From the NCBI GenBank assembly GCA_030248295.1, contig JASANH010000647.1, positions 62,001-126,000 of the forward strand: a stretch of DNA of 64,000 bases, given 5' to 3'. Each line of letters begins with the position of its first letter. Position 1 is the first letter of the stretch. Below the pieces are notes generated by a model. The model had not been told where the DNA came from. It saw only the letters and a program-made list of their open reading frames with translations, and did no database searches. This DNA comes from Mesodorylaimus sp. YZB2_4 (lineage: Eukaryota > Nematoda > Enoplea > Dorylaimida > Dorylaimidae). This document shows, piece after piece, positions 22,042-35,300 of this stretch. The position numbers were made by a program, and so were the translations under genes.

Positions 22042-25000
22042 ATGTCCGCTCCGATTCGGGCAATAAGGAACACCATTGCCACAGATGCAAACATGATATT
22101 TTAATCACCTCGAATAGGTGACCCAGCTTGGAGCCAATTGAAATTCCAATAAATTTTGAGTATAGTTCTTACCGAAAAGGCATCAGCCTCGAAATAATTA
22201 AATTCGACGAGCCGATTGTAAAATATACTGACCATTGCAACATTTTTCCTAAAAAAAGGACATTCAAAATGAGGAGCAGATGTGTTCACTACAGCTGCTC
22301 TGAGTACTAACTTGACATATTCTCTGCAAGACGCATCATCTGTCGCATTCACATTTCTCTTGCATACTTCATTCTAAAAAGCAATTTCGTTTCCCGGATT
22401 AATTGAAAAAATGGAGCAACGCAAAAAAATGTTGAATTCACCGTGTATCTGTTGGCTGCACTGATGTCAGAAATAGTGATGGTCTCGCTGTACACTACTT
22501 CGCTGAAATGAGAGAGCAGTACATACAACTGGAACCGCTATGAGAAATGTCCGCAGTACCTGCATGCCTGCATGCAATTGCAACCACGCTCCTTTATAAG
22601 GTTGTTATCTCCGCACGCCAATAATGTTTCTAAGCATGCAGCTATAGACAGGAGTGAGAGCACCCTATAGAGTTGCTAAAACAACCCAGTTATACTGGTG
22701 CATACCTTCATTCAAGCTGCAGTAATTGCCATAAGTTGGCTTAGCAAACCTCGGATCAGCGCATCCGCATCTGTCAAGCGCCGCTGCTTGATAGCACGAT
22801 CTCATGCAGCCCTATATGGGCAGGCAACTATCACTTGACAGGTTGACGCAGGTTAGAGCACCGTAGGGCCCACCTACTTCAAATCTATAATTTCCAGAAT
22901 AATAATACTGTTCTCTGTCGGGCTCCTTGGTGCATTTGTAAAGTTTAGAATAGGTTTGCTAGAAAAGCACCTTATTCCCGTTACAGCCGATATTGTAGCT
23001 GCGATTTACCCTGGTTATCACAACCGATGTCGCAACACCCGGCATGACATAGAAGCCGTATGTTGTCGGGAACGGATCATCAACTTGCTGCTGAAGGCTA
23101 AAACGAAAGCCCGCCGATTCTGAGGTACACATGTATTCCTCTTGTACTGTCTCCATAATCAGTTGCAAGCCTAAATTGAACATACAGAACCCTTTGATTA
23201 TGAATGGGCTGGCAGATATTTACCATGTCTTGGACCGAGGGCGTATACTGTTCGGGGATTAGCGGCGTCATAGTTGAAAGTAAAGCAGTTGCCATACTCG
23301 GCAGTAAAATCAATACGAAAATTGCTATCGCAGGAAAACACCTTTCACTTTACTGTTTTGAGGGATAAAAGATGTTTACCGTTCATCAAGACAGGCCACA
23401 TCGTCGTAGTAGCACTTTATGAATGTGCTGTTCCATTGCACTCCTATTTGCCTCATCAATTCTCCGCTTAGCCCAGCAAGGATGTAAGGTAGGCCTGCAT
23501 TGGCCAGAGCCAAATTCGACGTATAATCCGTGCCAAGCTGAAAGTGCAGTAAGTACTCAATGCATTTTCTGCACATTCCTGCACCTAAGCTCATTGCACT
23601 TTGTTAGATCGATTTTCATATCTGCTGCGCATTTCACGCACACCCGATTTTCTGCCAAAGTTCACCAAAGAAGAGCAAAGACTGCGAACTGCACGTCCAG
23701 CAGACCCCACAAAAGCCTGATCGAAATGGGCTCTAGCTAATAATTTTTGGTTACCTCTAAACCGCTGCGTTCAAAGATGCCTTGTGTGGTTTCAGGCAAA
23801 GCTCTTTGACTAGAAGTAGGTGTTGCCGAAGTTGTTTTACTAGTGGTGCTCCATTGTGTAGGTGTTGTGGCGGTTGGGGACGTTTCAGCGGAAGGAACGA
23901 TGCTACTAGTTGCAGTTCTGCTGCTGGATCCTGCTTCGATAAACGTTTCTGACGATGAAAGCTTGGCTCTTACAGTAGTCCCAGTTGTGACGTCAAGGGC
24001 CGTTGTAGCTTTTGTGCTCGTAGTTCCCGATAATGGGATGGTTTGAGTGGCTCGAGTGGTTGAGGATATTTCTGTTGTAGTTGTAGTCATAGAGGAGGTC
24101 GAGGTCGTAGTCGCCAGTGTTGTGGTAGTTGCCACAGTCGTGGTGAGTGGGGTTGTGGTAACCTCAGTCCAGTTAACTGAAACAGGGCTTTTCCTGTGCA
24201 GTAGAACAAGGTAAGGGACTAGGGAGCTTACAAACGACATACTGACGCTAGTAGCTTAACATAACCAGTAACATATGTGCATAACTTCTTACCAGGTCCG
24301 AATGAGCAGTAACCATTGCCAAGATAGTTAGAGGGCAAGTAGACTTTCCAATACGGTTGGCGCTCGTAACCCCTGATCCTATCCGTATCCAAGCACTTCC
24401 TAATGCCAGGAAGCGTATTGTTACTTGAAATATAGCCTTCACAAATCAGTGGTTCGTCGCTGTTGTCCGAGGCGAACCAAGCGTAAAATGGTTTTGTATT
24501 TGGCATGGCATTTATGTAACCGTATCCGATAGTTCCCACCAAACTTCGGACGGATGGGTGATTATACACATAACTTCTTCTTCCAACTACTGCCATGTCC
24601 ATTCCGGGTGTCCAGACCGTATGGTTAACGTGGTAGATTGGCAATGTAACGTCCAATACGCCAACTGTAAACAAGTAGGCATCTGGTAGGGATTCCCAGA
24701 GATAAGTATATTTATAAATTTGGAAGTCTCGTTTGTTGGCTGATGAAAATCGGTGGCTGCAGGTCATTGGTTCATCTTCGTCAAAGTACTAAAAATCTCG
24801 TCAACTAAGAACTCGTTCTAAGTATTGTACAAAGACTGCTTACGGTTTTATTCCCCCAATAGGTCCACAGTTTGGCACACGGCAATCGGGTAGCTGAAAC
24901 ATGTCCCATTTAACTGATAGCTTCGGAGAACATTAATTATCTCACCATTTCGGGCGCCTCTTACGCATACGGTCTTCTGTAATGTATTGGCCAACTTAGC

Positions 25001-25541
25001 CTCGCAGTGTCCCGGCTTGCCCCTTTTGAATATGCATGCGGAAACATCCTTCACTTTCTCGCTGTCCCTGGCATCTAAGCATTGTGATCCTAGCAGGGTG
25101 CAGTCGGCTTCATCTCCAGTGTCGCTGTAATACCAAGGGCTGCCAATTGCTGGAAAGTTTGTAATTGCCAGCCAGAATAAATCTATGTTGGCTGCATGTC
25201 TGCGAGATGAACAGATTTTGGTAGCCTGGATAAAAATGCAAGTTTCATGAAAGCAACCTACGCAAAGAAGTCAAGAGCGTCCAATTGTTGACGATCTTTG
25301 ACTATTGGCACTGTTGCACTGATATTCGCGCACCGGGTTCGAGCTTGAGCCCATGAAAAAGAAGATGGCAAGGCAATAAAGCAGTAATCCCCGCTGTGGA
25401 AATAACCATTTGGACACGATGACTGAGATGCCACGAAACTGACGCCAACTGCTAAAAACCAGGAGCTCGTGGACCTACCTATTATTTAAACTTACTCTTC
25501 GTCTTACCAAGAACTTTAAAGTAAATCCAGGCCAGACACAT
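22040..25541 (-). CDS. Copy 3: lectin / short-stalk / DEG-ENaC chimera, last exon disturbed
   Basis: The start is at 25541 with a signal peptide split by a short intron (MCLAWIYFKVL then AVGVSFVASQ). Lectin exons are about 25255-25455, 24946-25210 and 24850-24900; the DUF5648-like exon is about 24290-24786. The stalk is short (about 135 residues) and lies at about 23753-24176. In this copy the Thr-rich stalk and the FERSGL linker are in one uninterrupted open frame, which is direct evidence that the mucin part and the channel part belong to the same protein. Channel exons follow at about 23370-23560, 23210-23330, 22970-23180 and on to 22190-22260 (IFYNRLVEF). The expected M2 exon near 22050-22150 shows a hydrophobic stretch (MFASVAMVFLIARIGAD) but a TAA directly ahead of it in that frame, and a SINE lies immediately downstream. 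The 3' end may therefore be broken, or spliced in a way I did not resolve. Confidence 0.68.
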
Positions 25542-25924
25542 TCCCTCTTACTGTATATCCCGCAATAGGGTGACAGGCTGACCGTGAGTTTCGTTCGTCC
25601 AGCTGCAGTCAATATGAACGGATGGCTTGAGTTGGTCAAGAATAAATACATAAGCAGTTAGTTGCTAAGTAATGTGTGTGAGTGAGCCCAGCCTCACGAA
25701 CACCGCTGATAGATAAATGCCACCTCTCGCTTGTTCGATGAAGCAACGCGACTCCATTTAGAGTTCACGATTTGGAAAAGAAATTTTCAGTGGTTGCTAG
25801 GCGCATGTATTCTGAAGAGAGCACATTCATGCCATGTACTGTAGATAATTCGATAGAGGAAAAGGAATATGCGATTGGCACAGGTTTGACGCATATTTGC
25901 TTCTTTTTTTAAAAATTTTTGTGG

Positions 25925-26320
25925 GCTGAAGCCTGTTTTTGCCTCTAGCCGGCCAGCAGTCAAACCTTACTTACAAGCAGGGCTGTGCGGGGATCGGCAC
26001 ACACAGCAGCGTCCCTCTGCGTGTCTCCACTAGGAGCACCTCCGCGGACAGGACACCGACTTCCTCGGACGATGGCGGGCGGGCTTTCCGCCATGTCGGT
26101 GTTCGACAGCCGAGACTGTCTACTCGATTGGCTTCCGTCTCTTCACTCGGAGCACCTCGGCGGTACCGGGTGAGTCACACACGGGCTGGTGTGCAGTCAG
26201 CGAGAATTTATGGTTCGCAAACCGACCTCCCTCACCGGGGATCAAACCCGGGACGAGTCGAGCCGCTCGCTCTCAAGCAATGCGGAGAGAAGAATGCCGA
26301 GCCGCTGCACCACCGCGACA
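25925..26320 (-). repeat. SINE family 2, full copy a
   Basis: A repeat of about 390 bp whose reverse complement starts with a tRNA-like head: box A TGGTAGCGAGTGG-like and box B GGTTTGATCCCCGG (plus strand CCGGGGATCAAACCCGGG). The body carries ACACACAGCAGC, GACACCGACTTCCT and the end GCCTCTAGCCGGCCAGCAGT. It is nearly co-linear with 56800-57190. It lies where the channel half of copy 4 would be expected. Confidence 0.7.
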
Positions 26321-26709
26321 TATTTGCTGGCGCACTACAAACAGCAAACGTTTATCCATACATGAACCAACACAAAAATTGTGAAAACATTTTTCACATG
26401 AATTGGAGTGGAAACATCACTCTAAAACTGATGATAGACATACAGTAGCGGTTCCTAAAAGTCTTTTCACAAAATTTTTCTTTTTTATCAGTCGATTCCA
26501 TGCTCGTTGTCGATCTTGGTATCAGCCTCACCACAAAGCGTTGACGACTCTACGCTTTCGCTATCAGCATGGCGTCGGCGATCGCTTCCGGGCGATTCGT
26601 GGGCAGACTGAACGGGCAAGATCCATGCTTGAGTTGGGTGTCACTTGTTCGGCGAAAATGCAGTTGTGATCACGAATCCAAAATTTCCAAGACCCGGTGC
26701 ATACTTGGA

Positions 26710-29700
26710 TCATTGCGGCGAAGACTGGGCCGATATGCTGATCGGATTTTTGACACGGCATACGGTGCTTGTGGGCTTCGTTTTGATGGTCTGTGAAGTC
26801 GCGGTCTTGGATGCGGCAGCAAACATAGTTGTTGTTGGGGTTGGGCTTGTAGTTATTGTGCTTGGGGCTGCTGCGCTGGAACTGGTGGTGAGTTTTGTTG
26901 TGGTCATGGATGTGGGGGTAGTGGTAGTTGCCGTTGTTGGATTCATTGTGGTGGTTTGCGCCGACACAGTCGCGGTTGTAGTCGTAGTCGTCAGTGTATC
27001 AGTGGGGTTTGGCGTGATTGTTGTTGGAGTTTTAATTGTGGCTGCTGTGGTTATTTGGTCCATACCAGTTGCAATGTTTGATATCGTCGTTGCTGTGTCG
27101 TTGATCGAAGTGCTCTCAGCAAAGTTTGTGGCTAGTAATGTTGGGATGCTCGTTTGTATCTTCGGATCAGTTCCGATCGTGATCATTGGCAGGGATTTAG
27201 TAGTCGTACTCGTTGTACTTGTTTTTGTTGTCAGATTGTCTATGTATCAGAATGATATCGTTACTACATACTAGGTAGCAAGATGATGGGTGGAGTAAGA
27301 AAGCACTTATCGATAACTTACTTTGTCCAAACGAGCAGTAGCCATCACTAAAATAAACAGTGGGTAAATAGGTTGTATTAACATTTTTCCCTCTGTAATA
27401 GCCAATTTCATAAGAGTTTCCGCATTTCTTGATGTTGGGGAGCGTGCTTTTCGTTGATATGTAAGCTTCAAACAAGTAGGTTTCAGCATCAAAAGCGAAC
27501 CAAGCGCTGAAAGGACGCGTATTTATTGTTTTATCCAATGATTCCAACTAGTCTTCTGTATGATGGATGCACAAATGATTTCGAACCAACAACAGCTAGG
27601 TCCATGCTGTGCAGCGCCTGAGTATGATTGAGATGATGCATCGGGTGTGTGACGTTTTTCACTGCAGCCGTGTATACGTAAGCGTCTTGAAGAATCTCCC
27701 AAGGATATGTATACCCATAAATCTCTAGGTCGAGCTTGTTGGTTGTAGAGAACCGGGGGCTGTACATACGAGGTCTGCCGTTATCGAAATACTGAAATTG
27801 ACGTGTCATAAATAATCCTGTATCATTCCTGTGCTCGAGCATATACACACTACTATTGGGTGTTCCATAAAGAATGACCCGTCTTCTACCAGCCTTACTA
27901 TAAAAGTTATCGCAGTGTTTTGCATGGTCTATGCAGTCTATGCAAGCAATACCAGAGTGTTCAGTATTAAATCCTGAGTCAGCTTGACCCTTTTTACTTG
28001 CCAATATATTCACCATTCGCCAGTACTTGCCAATATACGCTTAGGTCCAAATTTCTTAGGTCTTGACTTTTTCAATTTCTTTGTGCAAGTAACTGTACAA
28101 TGTGATACACTAATTGAAAGTGGACTGCCTTACGCAGAATTGAATGCTCTAGCTGCCTGTAATAAAGTAAAGTTTTAACGCGACTGCTTCTGAAGAAAAC
28201 TAGCCATTTCTGTGAGGGTCATTCTTTATGGCGCACCCAATATATGTAGTAGAAAGAGCTAAACGAAATCGCTGGCTAGACTCATCCTCACGCGTTTTAG
28301 TGAGTTGATAAGCTTTTCGACAAAATAAATATAACCCGCACTGAAGCAAAGCATATTAATATTCTTAGTAAGAATAATAAACTATGTACAACAAGTGAAG
28401 TTCTCGGAAGCCCGTTTCGGTCACTGAAATCTGTGCCCGTATTACACGAATGTGGTGCACTGGCCCATCAACCTAAGGCATTCTAGGAACTTTATAAGCC
28501 TAAGGCACGTGGATTCATGGCCTGAAAAATCTCTTTTATATCTCACCCACACACAGTATGCGATCATATGTACAGTAGTACATCAGGGCCCTGTTTCACC
28601 AGTCTTCCGCCCTCGGATGTTCTGGGAAGGACAGAGGTAGGAGCTTCACCAAAAACGGACGGAGGAACAAAACGCAGCTTACTTATACCCGCAGAGCAGG
28701 AATTCAAGAGCAGCACAATGCTAGGAGCAGGTGCTAAAAAAATTTTCGTCCTTCGTTTCGTGGTACATTCTGCCAACACGGTTTTTGCAGTGCCCCCTCC
28801 CCTTGTGCCTGTCGTGTCGCTGCTCTTGAAGGTTTGGTGCTTGTCCTCACACTGCTCCCTAGCGAGCGGCTAGGTTCGGTCTACGCTCAAATTCCCAGCG
28901 ATCGAGAAAAAAGGTTTCCAAAAACTATAAATATAATTGCACCTTTCGCGCCAGGTGGGTGGCTCTCACGTAACGTCGAGGTGCCCCGAGTGGCCAAACA
29001 AAGTCCCGGCTGCCAAACATTAAGAGGGTTCAAAGCTGACCAGCCTGAGTAAGCTGGCATCTGATCCAAGATGACCTGGCCAAGCTGCTAGTGGCAAGCT
29101 CTTATGTTTTCACCCTCACGGCCTTGCTAACGCGGCAGGTGACGACAATAAGCAGATGGATTTTGTTACTACAACACGAATATTCTACTACCGTACTTAC
29201 AGTTTTATTGCCCCAGTTTGTCAGAAGTTTTGCGCATGGCAATTGGTTACTGCAATTATTGACTGTGTCGGCATATAATTTACAGTACAGTACCTACCTG
29301 TTTTATGGTCTTACCATTTTGGGCTCCTAAAATACAAACTGTGTTTTGCGTGGTCGTGATCGGTTGCTGTTGGCGTTGTCCAGGGTTGCCTACTTTGAAT
29401 GAGCATGCTGACACAACAGTTATTTACTGCTGCTATTGATCTTATCGCACTGTGGTCCAAGCACATTGCATGAGGCCGTTTCACCAGTGTCGATGCATTG
29501 CTACGAACTGCCAGCTGTCGGAAAATTCGTTATTCCAATCCAAAAGTTGCTTTTTCCTGTGACGTTCCTGAAGTTTTTAAAATATGTTCAGGTCGACTTA
29601 TTTTACACGATATTCGGGTAGCTGTCGCACCCGTAATAATCTAGTGCGCTACGTCACTGTTGGTCACGAATGATTGGAATCGTGGCATCTATATTCGCGC

Positions 29701-29830
29701 ACGCAGATCGGGCATCCATCCAAGTGTTAGTGGAGGACTTGGAGAGAAAGCAGTAGTCTCCACTTTGAACATAATTAACAGGGCAGTCTGTTTGCGCAGC
29801 CATAATATCAGCTTAAAAGTGTATCAGATC
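26710..29830 (-). pseudogene. Copy 4: broken lectin / DUF5648-like / stalk gene without a channel half
   Basis: Remnants in order from high to low are lectin exon 1 (about 29650-29830, CPVNYVQSGDYCF), lectin exon 2 (about 29305-29560), the short lectin exon (about 29205-29260, NQLPCAK), the DUF5648-like exon (about 27310-27795) and a Thr-rich exon (about 26710-27240). Several lesions are visible. Lectin exon 1 has an in-frame TGA after RDQQ. Exon 2 has TAG at the position of the conserved Trp plus a frameshift. The DUF-like exon has a frameshift near 27540, just after LVGIIG. No FER linker or DEG/ENaC exon lies between 26,700 and the start of copy 3 at 25541; a SINE occupies part of that space. 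A mariner-type MITE is inserted in the intron upstream of the DUF-like exon. The copy is dead as a full-length protein. Confidence 0.75.
27856..28240. mobile_element. Mariner-type MITE
   Basis: A 385-bp element with 26-bp terminal inverted repeats, TTGGGTGTTCCATAAAGAAT at the left matching the right end with two mismatches, flanked on both sides by TA (27854-27855 and 28241-28242). The TA duplication and the CCATAAAGAATGACCC-like ends are typical of Tc1/mariner. It holds no transposase, so it is non-autonomous. It is inserted in an intron of pseudogene copy 4. Confidence 0.75.
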
Positions 29831-29949
29831 GCTCGAGGAGTAGTGATACAAGAAGATAGTACTATCAAGACTTACTGTGCATATAATATAATATCAAAAT
29901 TTCCAATACTCTTACCATATTTCTATCCATGACGAGAGACAGGTTATTC

Positions 29950-30600
29950 TATCAGGTGACTAGGCTTGACGAACAGATGCAAAATCACTGAAATCAATAA
30001 CTACAGTACTGATCGTGGGTGTCAGTGGGAGCTAGCAACATAAGTGTTCCATTTTGTTCTGATAGAGTTTGAGCAAATTAAGAGCAACGCTTTACAAAGA
30101 GAGCAATTTCGTAATTTCTTTTTGATTGTATCGTCGCTAAGAAGCATTTTATTTGTCGCCACGCGACTGTCAGCTGTTACAAAATTGAAGATGGGAGGCT
30201 GTTAATGGTCCTTGAAAAAAGGAGATGCATCGCTTCTAGCACTACTGCACGTGTGTGCAGCGAAATTTTTCTATACATAGTCACATTAGGCGCCTACCAT
30301 GCCGAATGCAAAGCATCGTTAGTACTTTCTTATTTTTACTTTTTCCTACTCACACAACGTGACAAAACTCTGCAAAACGACGACTTGATAAAATGCTCCT
30401 TATACTCAAGCTGGGAATACACCACGCTCTTTCTGTCAAAGTTTCAAGCCGTCTCAGTAATGATTTGCACAGGTCAGCTGTCTCATTTTTCTCTTAATCT
30501 GCCCTCGCAAACCACACGCACATCTGTGCCGATTGCAAAACTAACGATAAGTTTGCAATTAAGGTGATAAACTGGCTGGACGAGCCATCCCGAAAACCCT
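29950..30600. other. Intergenic stretch upstream of copy 4
   Basis: I see no gene or repeat that I can name. It ends in a run of about 20 C at 30609-30628. Confidence 0.35.
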
Positions 30601-30604
30601 ATTC

Positions 30605-32360
30605 TCAGCCCCCCCCCCCCCCCCCCCCCAAAGTAATGGCCAGATCCAGTTTCTTAAGCAAACTCTCTACTTTTACCCAGAATACTTCTGCCCTTGGACA
30701 TGAGACGAAAACGTGGTGAACATCCTCGGTTTTTTCACATGCATAGTGCTTTGTACGGTATTTACAATTCGCTTTAACCTCGGCGAATTTAGAAACCCTA
30801 CTTCTTGTGTATAAAGCCTTATACAGCAAGCCATACCGCAGATTACGAGTCAGTCCGTCAACAGTCTTATTCCTGGTTAACTTCCAACAAGCCCCAAAAT
30901 CAATTTAGCCGTTTTTTTTGTTAGCTTTGCATGAGTGAGGTGGTCTCGCCCACTTTACCGTGTACCATATTAGTTTTGACGTGTTTTAGTGGATATTTCC
31001 TGGTGTCTAATCTCACACTACCCTGGTCCCTTAGACAAAACTTGGCAGCTACCGTATAACAGCCCTGCAGATATCTTTATACAGTCGAGGTACTGTAATG
31101 TTAGTCACCTGATTTAGTTTTGCGTATTTTATTTTCTCAAAGAAACAAAATCAAAAACCCTGTAACAGATGCTTTATGGTTGGCTACCAATCTACGCAAC
31201 ATATACACTAGGCGGAATGCTAATACTTTTCTGCCTACATCGGATAAGCCACTCCGCCTTGGTCTTTACTCCTTTTCAATACGTACTTGTTCTCCATATT
31301 GGCTTTGGATGGATACCAGAAATATTTATCGATATTTTTCAAGATATCGTTAGAGATCAACCCAGGTGCGATTATTAATGCTAAATACCAGATTTCGAGA
31401 GAGTAAGTGTGTATTTTTACTGCGTGAATTCTGCCAAAAAAGAAATACCACCATGTCTTGCTACTTTTAAAATGTAAAATACCCCTATACAGCATGTTCT
31501 ACAGAGCCCTTCAGACCAATTTGCTGATATTTCCATACTCGCCCTGGAAATCAAAAAGCCATAATCTTTTATTGCAAGTCTTGTCCCGCATCAGCCAGAT
31601 TCATTGAACCAAGTAACAAAATTTCGGATTTTTTCGTATTTCAGTGTTGTGCAATGTGCTTTCCTAAATTTCTCATATACTCCAAAAATGCGTTTTACAC
31701 ACACTCAGTCACCAAAGACTTCGTGGCCTACGTAATTGCTAATTTCTAGTTCCTGCCTAAGTAAGTCTATTCCTTTTATGTTTGGTTCTCTCCTGATATA
31801 ATTAGTCACAGTCTCTGACATAAGCACATACAATGAAGCCGATAATGCCCAACCTGCCTTATCCCTCTGCTAGGATGAAAGGGCGGCGACACATACCGGT
31901 TCACTTGTACCGACGCACTGTACTTACCATCCCTGCTTTGTAAATGGCCTTGATCCAATTTTTAAGATCTTTGCCAAGCGTTAAGACACCTGATGAGGTT
32001 ACTAGCCTAATAGAAACCACTACTTAGAATGCTAACCTACAGCACACTGTTAGTTTCTATAGGCCTTTGAACTCGAACTCATCGTCAGTAAAAGTCCTGT
32101 TTTTGCATACAGTAAGATATCATCGAGAAATGTGCTGGACTCATTCATAATATGTTTCAAGCATTTCAGAGTCGGGTATGGGATAGGATGGGGCCACCTG
32201 GTCACTGCTTCTCGAAAAGTTATCATGTGCGATAAGTGGGTAAAACTGGAACATGAAGGCAGGATCAATGAGTAATAAGACTGGAATAGGTACCCTGTCA
32301 GTGCACACACCACAAGCACAAAGATGCAATTAAGTGCAGATAAGATATCCACGCCTATTA
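30605..32360 (-). mobile_element. Decayed non-LTR retrotransposon (LINE), 5'-truncated
   Basis: On the minus strand, pieces of a LINE reverse transcriptase ORF appear in the right order. An FLDDILLYAK segment near 32100 stands where the FADD catalytic motif is expected. A segment at 31235-31495 (DKYFWYPSKANMENKY then KRSKDQGGVAYP) matches the thumb-side pattern before the C-terminus. A zinc-finger zf-RVT end lies at 30605-30830 (YACEKTEDVHHVFVSCPRAE). Stops and frame changes break it. Its minus-strand 3' end is a G run (C run on plus) rather than poly(A). It abuts the stop codon of copy 5. Confidence 0.6.
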
Positions 32361-32373
32361 TCCACAGTTGCGC

Positions 32374-35300
32374 TCACGCAGTTCTAATCCTACGGTGCAG
32401 TCCAAAAATTCCAGGCATCACTGCTTCGAATATAAATACCAAAATTTCCACAATCACCAAAGCGTTGAAACTGTAGCCGATATTCATATAGTTTACCACT
32501 TGTGATATGAACTCTTGGAGCTAAAAACAGTGCGTAAGAAATTCTGATTTTGCAAAGGAAGGCCATTGAAAATGTTTACCGGAATCGCTTCAGCCTCGAC
32601 GAAGTGAAATTCAACCAGCTCGTTGTAGTATATGTTGACTATGGCCATATTCTTCCTGAAACATGGACTTGCAACATTCCCATGTTATCTTTTCTGATAA
32701 TCATGCTCGTAGCTGGACTGACCTCACATACTCTTTGCAAGAGGCCTTGTCATGAATGCCGTGGCGCTGGCATGCTTCTGCCTACAGAGAAAAACCGCAA
32801 TAGCCTTGGCGCGTGATAGGGCTACAAAGGGCTTCTTACAATGAAGCCATTCACAACATTGATTTCAGAATTGGTAATGGAATTGTGATAAATAACTTCC
32901 CTAAAAACTCTCGGTGAGAACAGCTTTACAGAAACAACTCTGCTGTAACCTTACTTGCAAGCTTGCAAGCAGTGACAGTTGTGTTGCTTCAGCAGATCTC
33001 CATCGCTGCAAGCCATCAGAGATTCCAAACATTCCGCTACAAAAAGATATTTTTTATACGTGACACTTCTGGTTTAAACTATTCACGCCGTACACTCGTT
33101 TACGCCGCAATAATCTCTATTTTCAGGTTTTGCAAATCGTGGGTCCGCGCAACCGCATATTTCAAGCGCAGCTGTTTGGTAACAGCTTCTCATACAACCC
33201 TGTAAGAATCGATGATGTTGGTATTGTATCGATAAACGTGTTAGCCATCCCTTATTGCGTACTGTCACCTACAGTAGCAAGCATTAGCTTACTTCGTATC
33301 TGTAATTACCAGTGTAATAGTACTGGCTTCTGTTAGGCTCGGTTATACAATTATCAATCCTCGAGAAGACTTGCTAGAAAAGCAATTAATCAGGGTTACA
33401 AGTTTTTTAACTGGGCAGATACAATGTATATTTAACTGTACCTTAGATACCTCGACCGAAGTCAACACGCCTGGCATAACATAAAAACCATATGTGGTCG
33501 GGAATGGGTCGTCTATTTGCTGCTGAAGACTGAGCCGGAAACCAGCCGAGACGGAAGTGCATAAGTAGTCTTCTTGCATTGTTTCCAAAACGAGTTTTAG
33601 ACCTAGAATCGGATGTGATAGTCCTCTTTGTCGGAATTAGACATGAGGAACATGTACCGTGTCGCGGGCCTACAGCATACGCAGTTTGCGGATTTTTGCT
33701 GTCGAAGTTAAATGTGAAGCAATTCCCATACAAGGCGGTGAAATCGGTTTTGAAATCTCTGCATTGAAGTGAGACTTTTATCAATTTATCGTCTCCTATT
33801 AATCATCTTACTTCTGATCGAGACAAGGCTCGTTATCATAGTAACATCTGAGAAATGTAGCGTTCCATTGCATGCCGACCAGTGACTTAGTTTCTTCCGT
33901 CAAATTAGAAAACATGTAGGGCATGGCAGCATTGGCTACGGCCATATTAGATGTGTGATCGGTTCCTAGCTGAAAAGCACGAACGTCTGTCATGGATGGG
34001 TGCTGCTGCTAATGTGTCGTTGTTACCTGTGCCCCCATTCGCTCAAAAATAGTTTTGACAGCCGCGGTTGCAGTTGTTGAGACGTCAGTGGATGATGCTA
34101 GCAAAGAAGAATTTAGTTGAAAGTGCAGCTACTGTGAATCTTGCCAAGTCGGAAACTGAGCGCAATGAGGCTGGCACGAAATTCAGATTCTACACAAGGC
34201 AGACGCACACTGTGAGTCAGGCGTTACCTTTCGGTGAAGAAGTTGCCAGAAGCGCGTCTGTTCCAGATGTGGATGTAGTTGTACTGGTACCGGTTACTGC
34301 GAGGGTGGTGATTTGGTTGGTGAGAGTGACAGTGTGTATTAAACTGCTGTGCAAGGTTGTAGTGGTGGTGGCAGCAGTGGTTGATGATGGTCTTGTCGAT
34401 ACTTGCGCTTTCTTTGCAGTTAGAATAGGTGTCGCAGCTGGAGGTGTCGCTGTTGATGTTGTTGTTGTGGTCGATGTGGTCGCATTGATTACTGTTGTAG
34501 TGGCCAACGACTCAGGTGGTGTAAGGAATTTTGTAGTCACTGAAGCCGCAGGAGTGGGCGCCATGGTTATTATTGAGGTCGCCGGTTTAGTCGTAATCTT
34601 GACTGTGGTTGGATGCGCAGTCGTCTTCTTTGTGGTAGTCAAGCTAGTTATTGTAGGTGTCATGGTTGTTAAAGGTTTCATCGAGCTGGTGGTTAGGGAT
34701 GCGGCTGCTGTCGTAGTCTTTGGCTTCACACTTGCTGAAGTCATTGCTGGAGATGTTGTGGTCGTAGACGTTGAAGCTGTGGTCCAGTATGTTATCAGCG
34801 AGTTGGAACTCATAGACACCATTGCTGCCGATGTCCTAGATTTCTCCATGCTACTATTGCTGGGCGCTGGTGTAGTTGACTTTGTGGTCACAGTGACAGA
34901 CGTATTAGGCGCTGGTGTACTGGCCGTCGTGGTCGTTTTTTTCATTGTTTTCGCGGCTGTGGCGGTCGAGGTTTTCACTGTAGCGGTAGAAGTTGATGTA
35001 GTCATCACAGATGTCGTTGGTATCGTGGTTGTGGCTATTTCACTTGTTGTTGCTGCTGTTGTAGTCGAAGTGGTCGAAGTGGTTGAAGTTGTTGTGGTCC
35101 CATTGATGGCTATAAACGGAATCAGCACTCGATTTATTTTGATTTCCTGACAAGAGTGACTGTAAATGAACGTACCAGTTATGTTGCAGTATCCATCTGT
35201 ATAATCTGTGGGCAAATAGATCATGCCGTTGTTCTGAAGCCAAAATATGCCTGGGAAGTTGCTACAAGTATTGGCTTCGACAGTGCTATTGGTAGACAAA

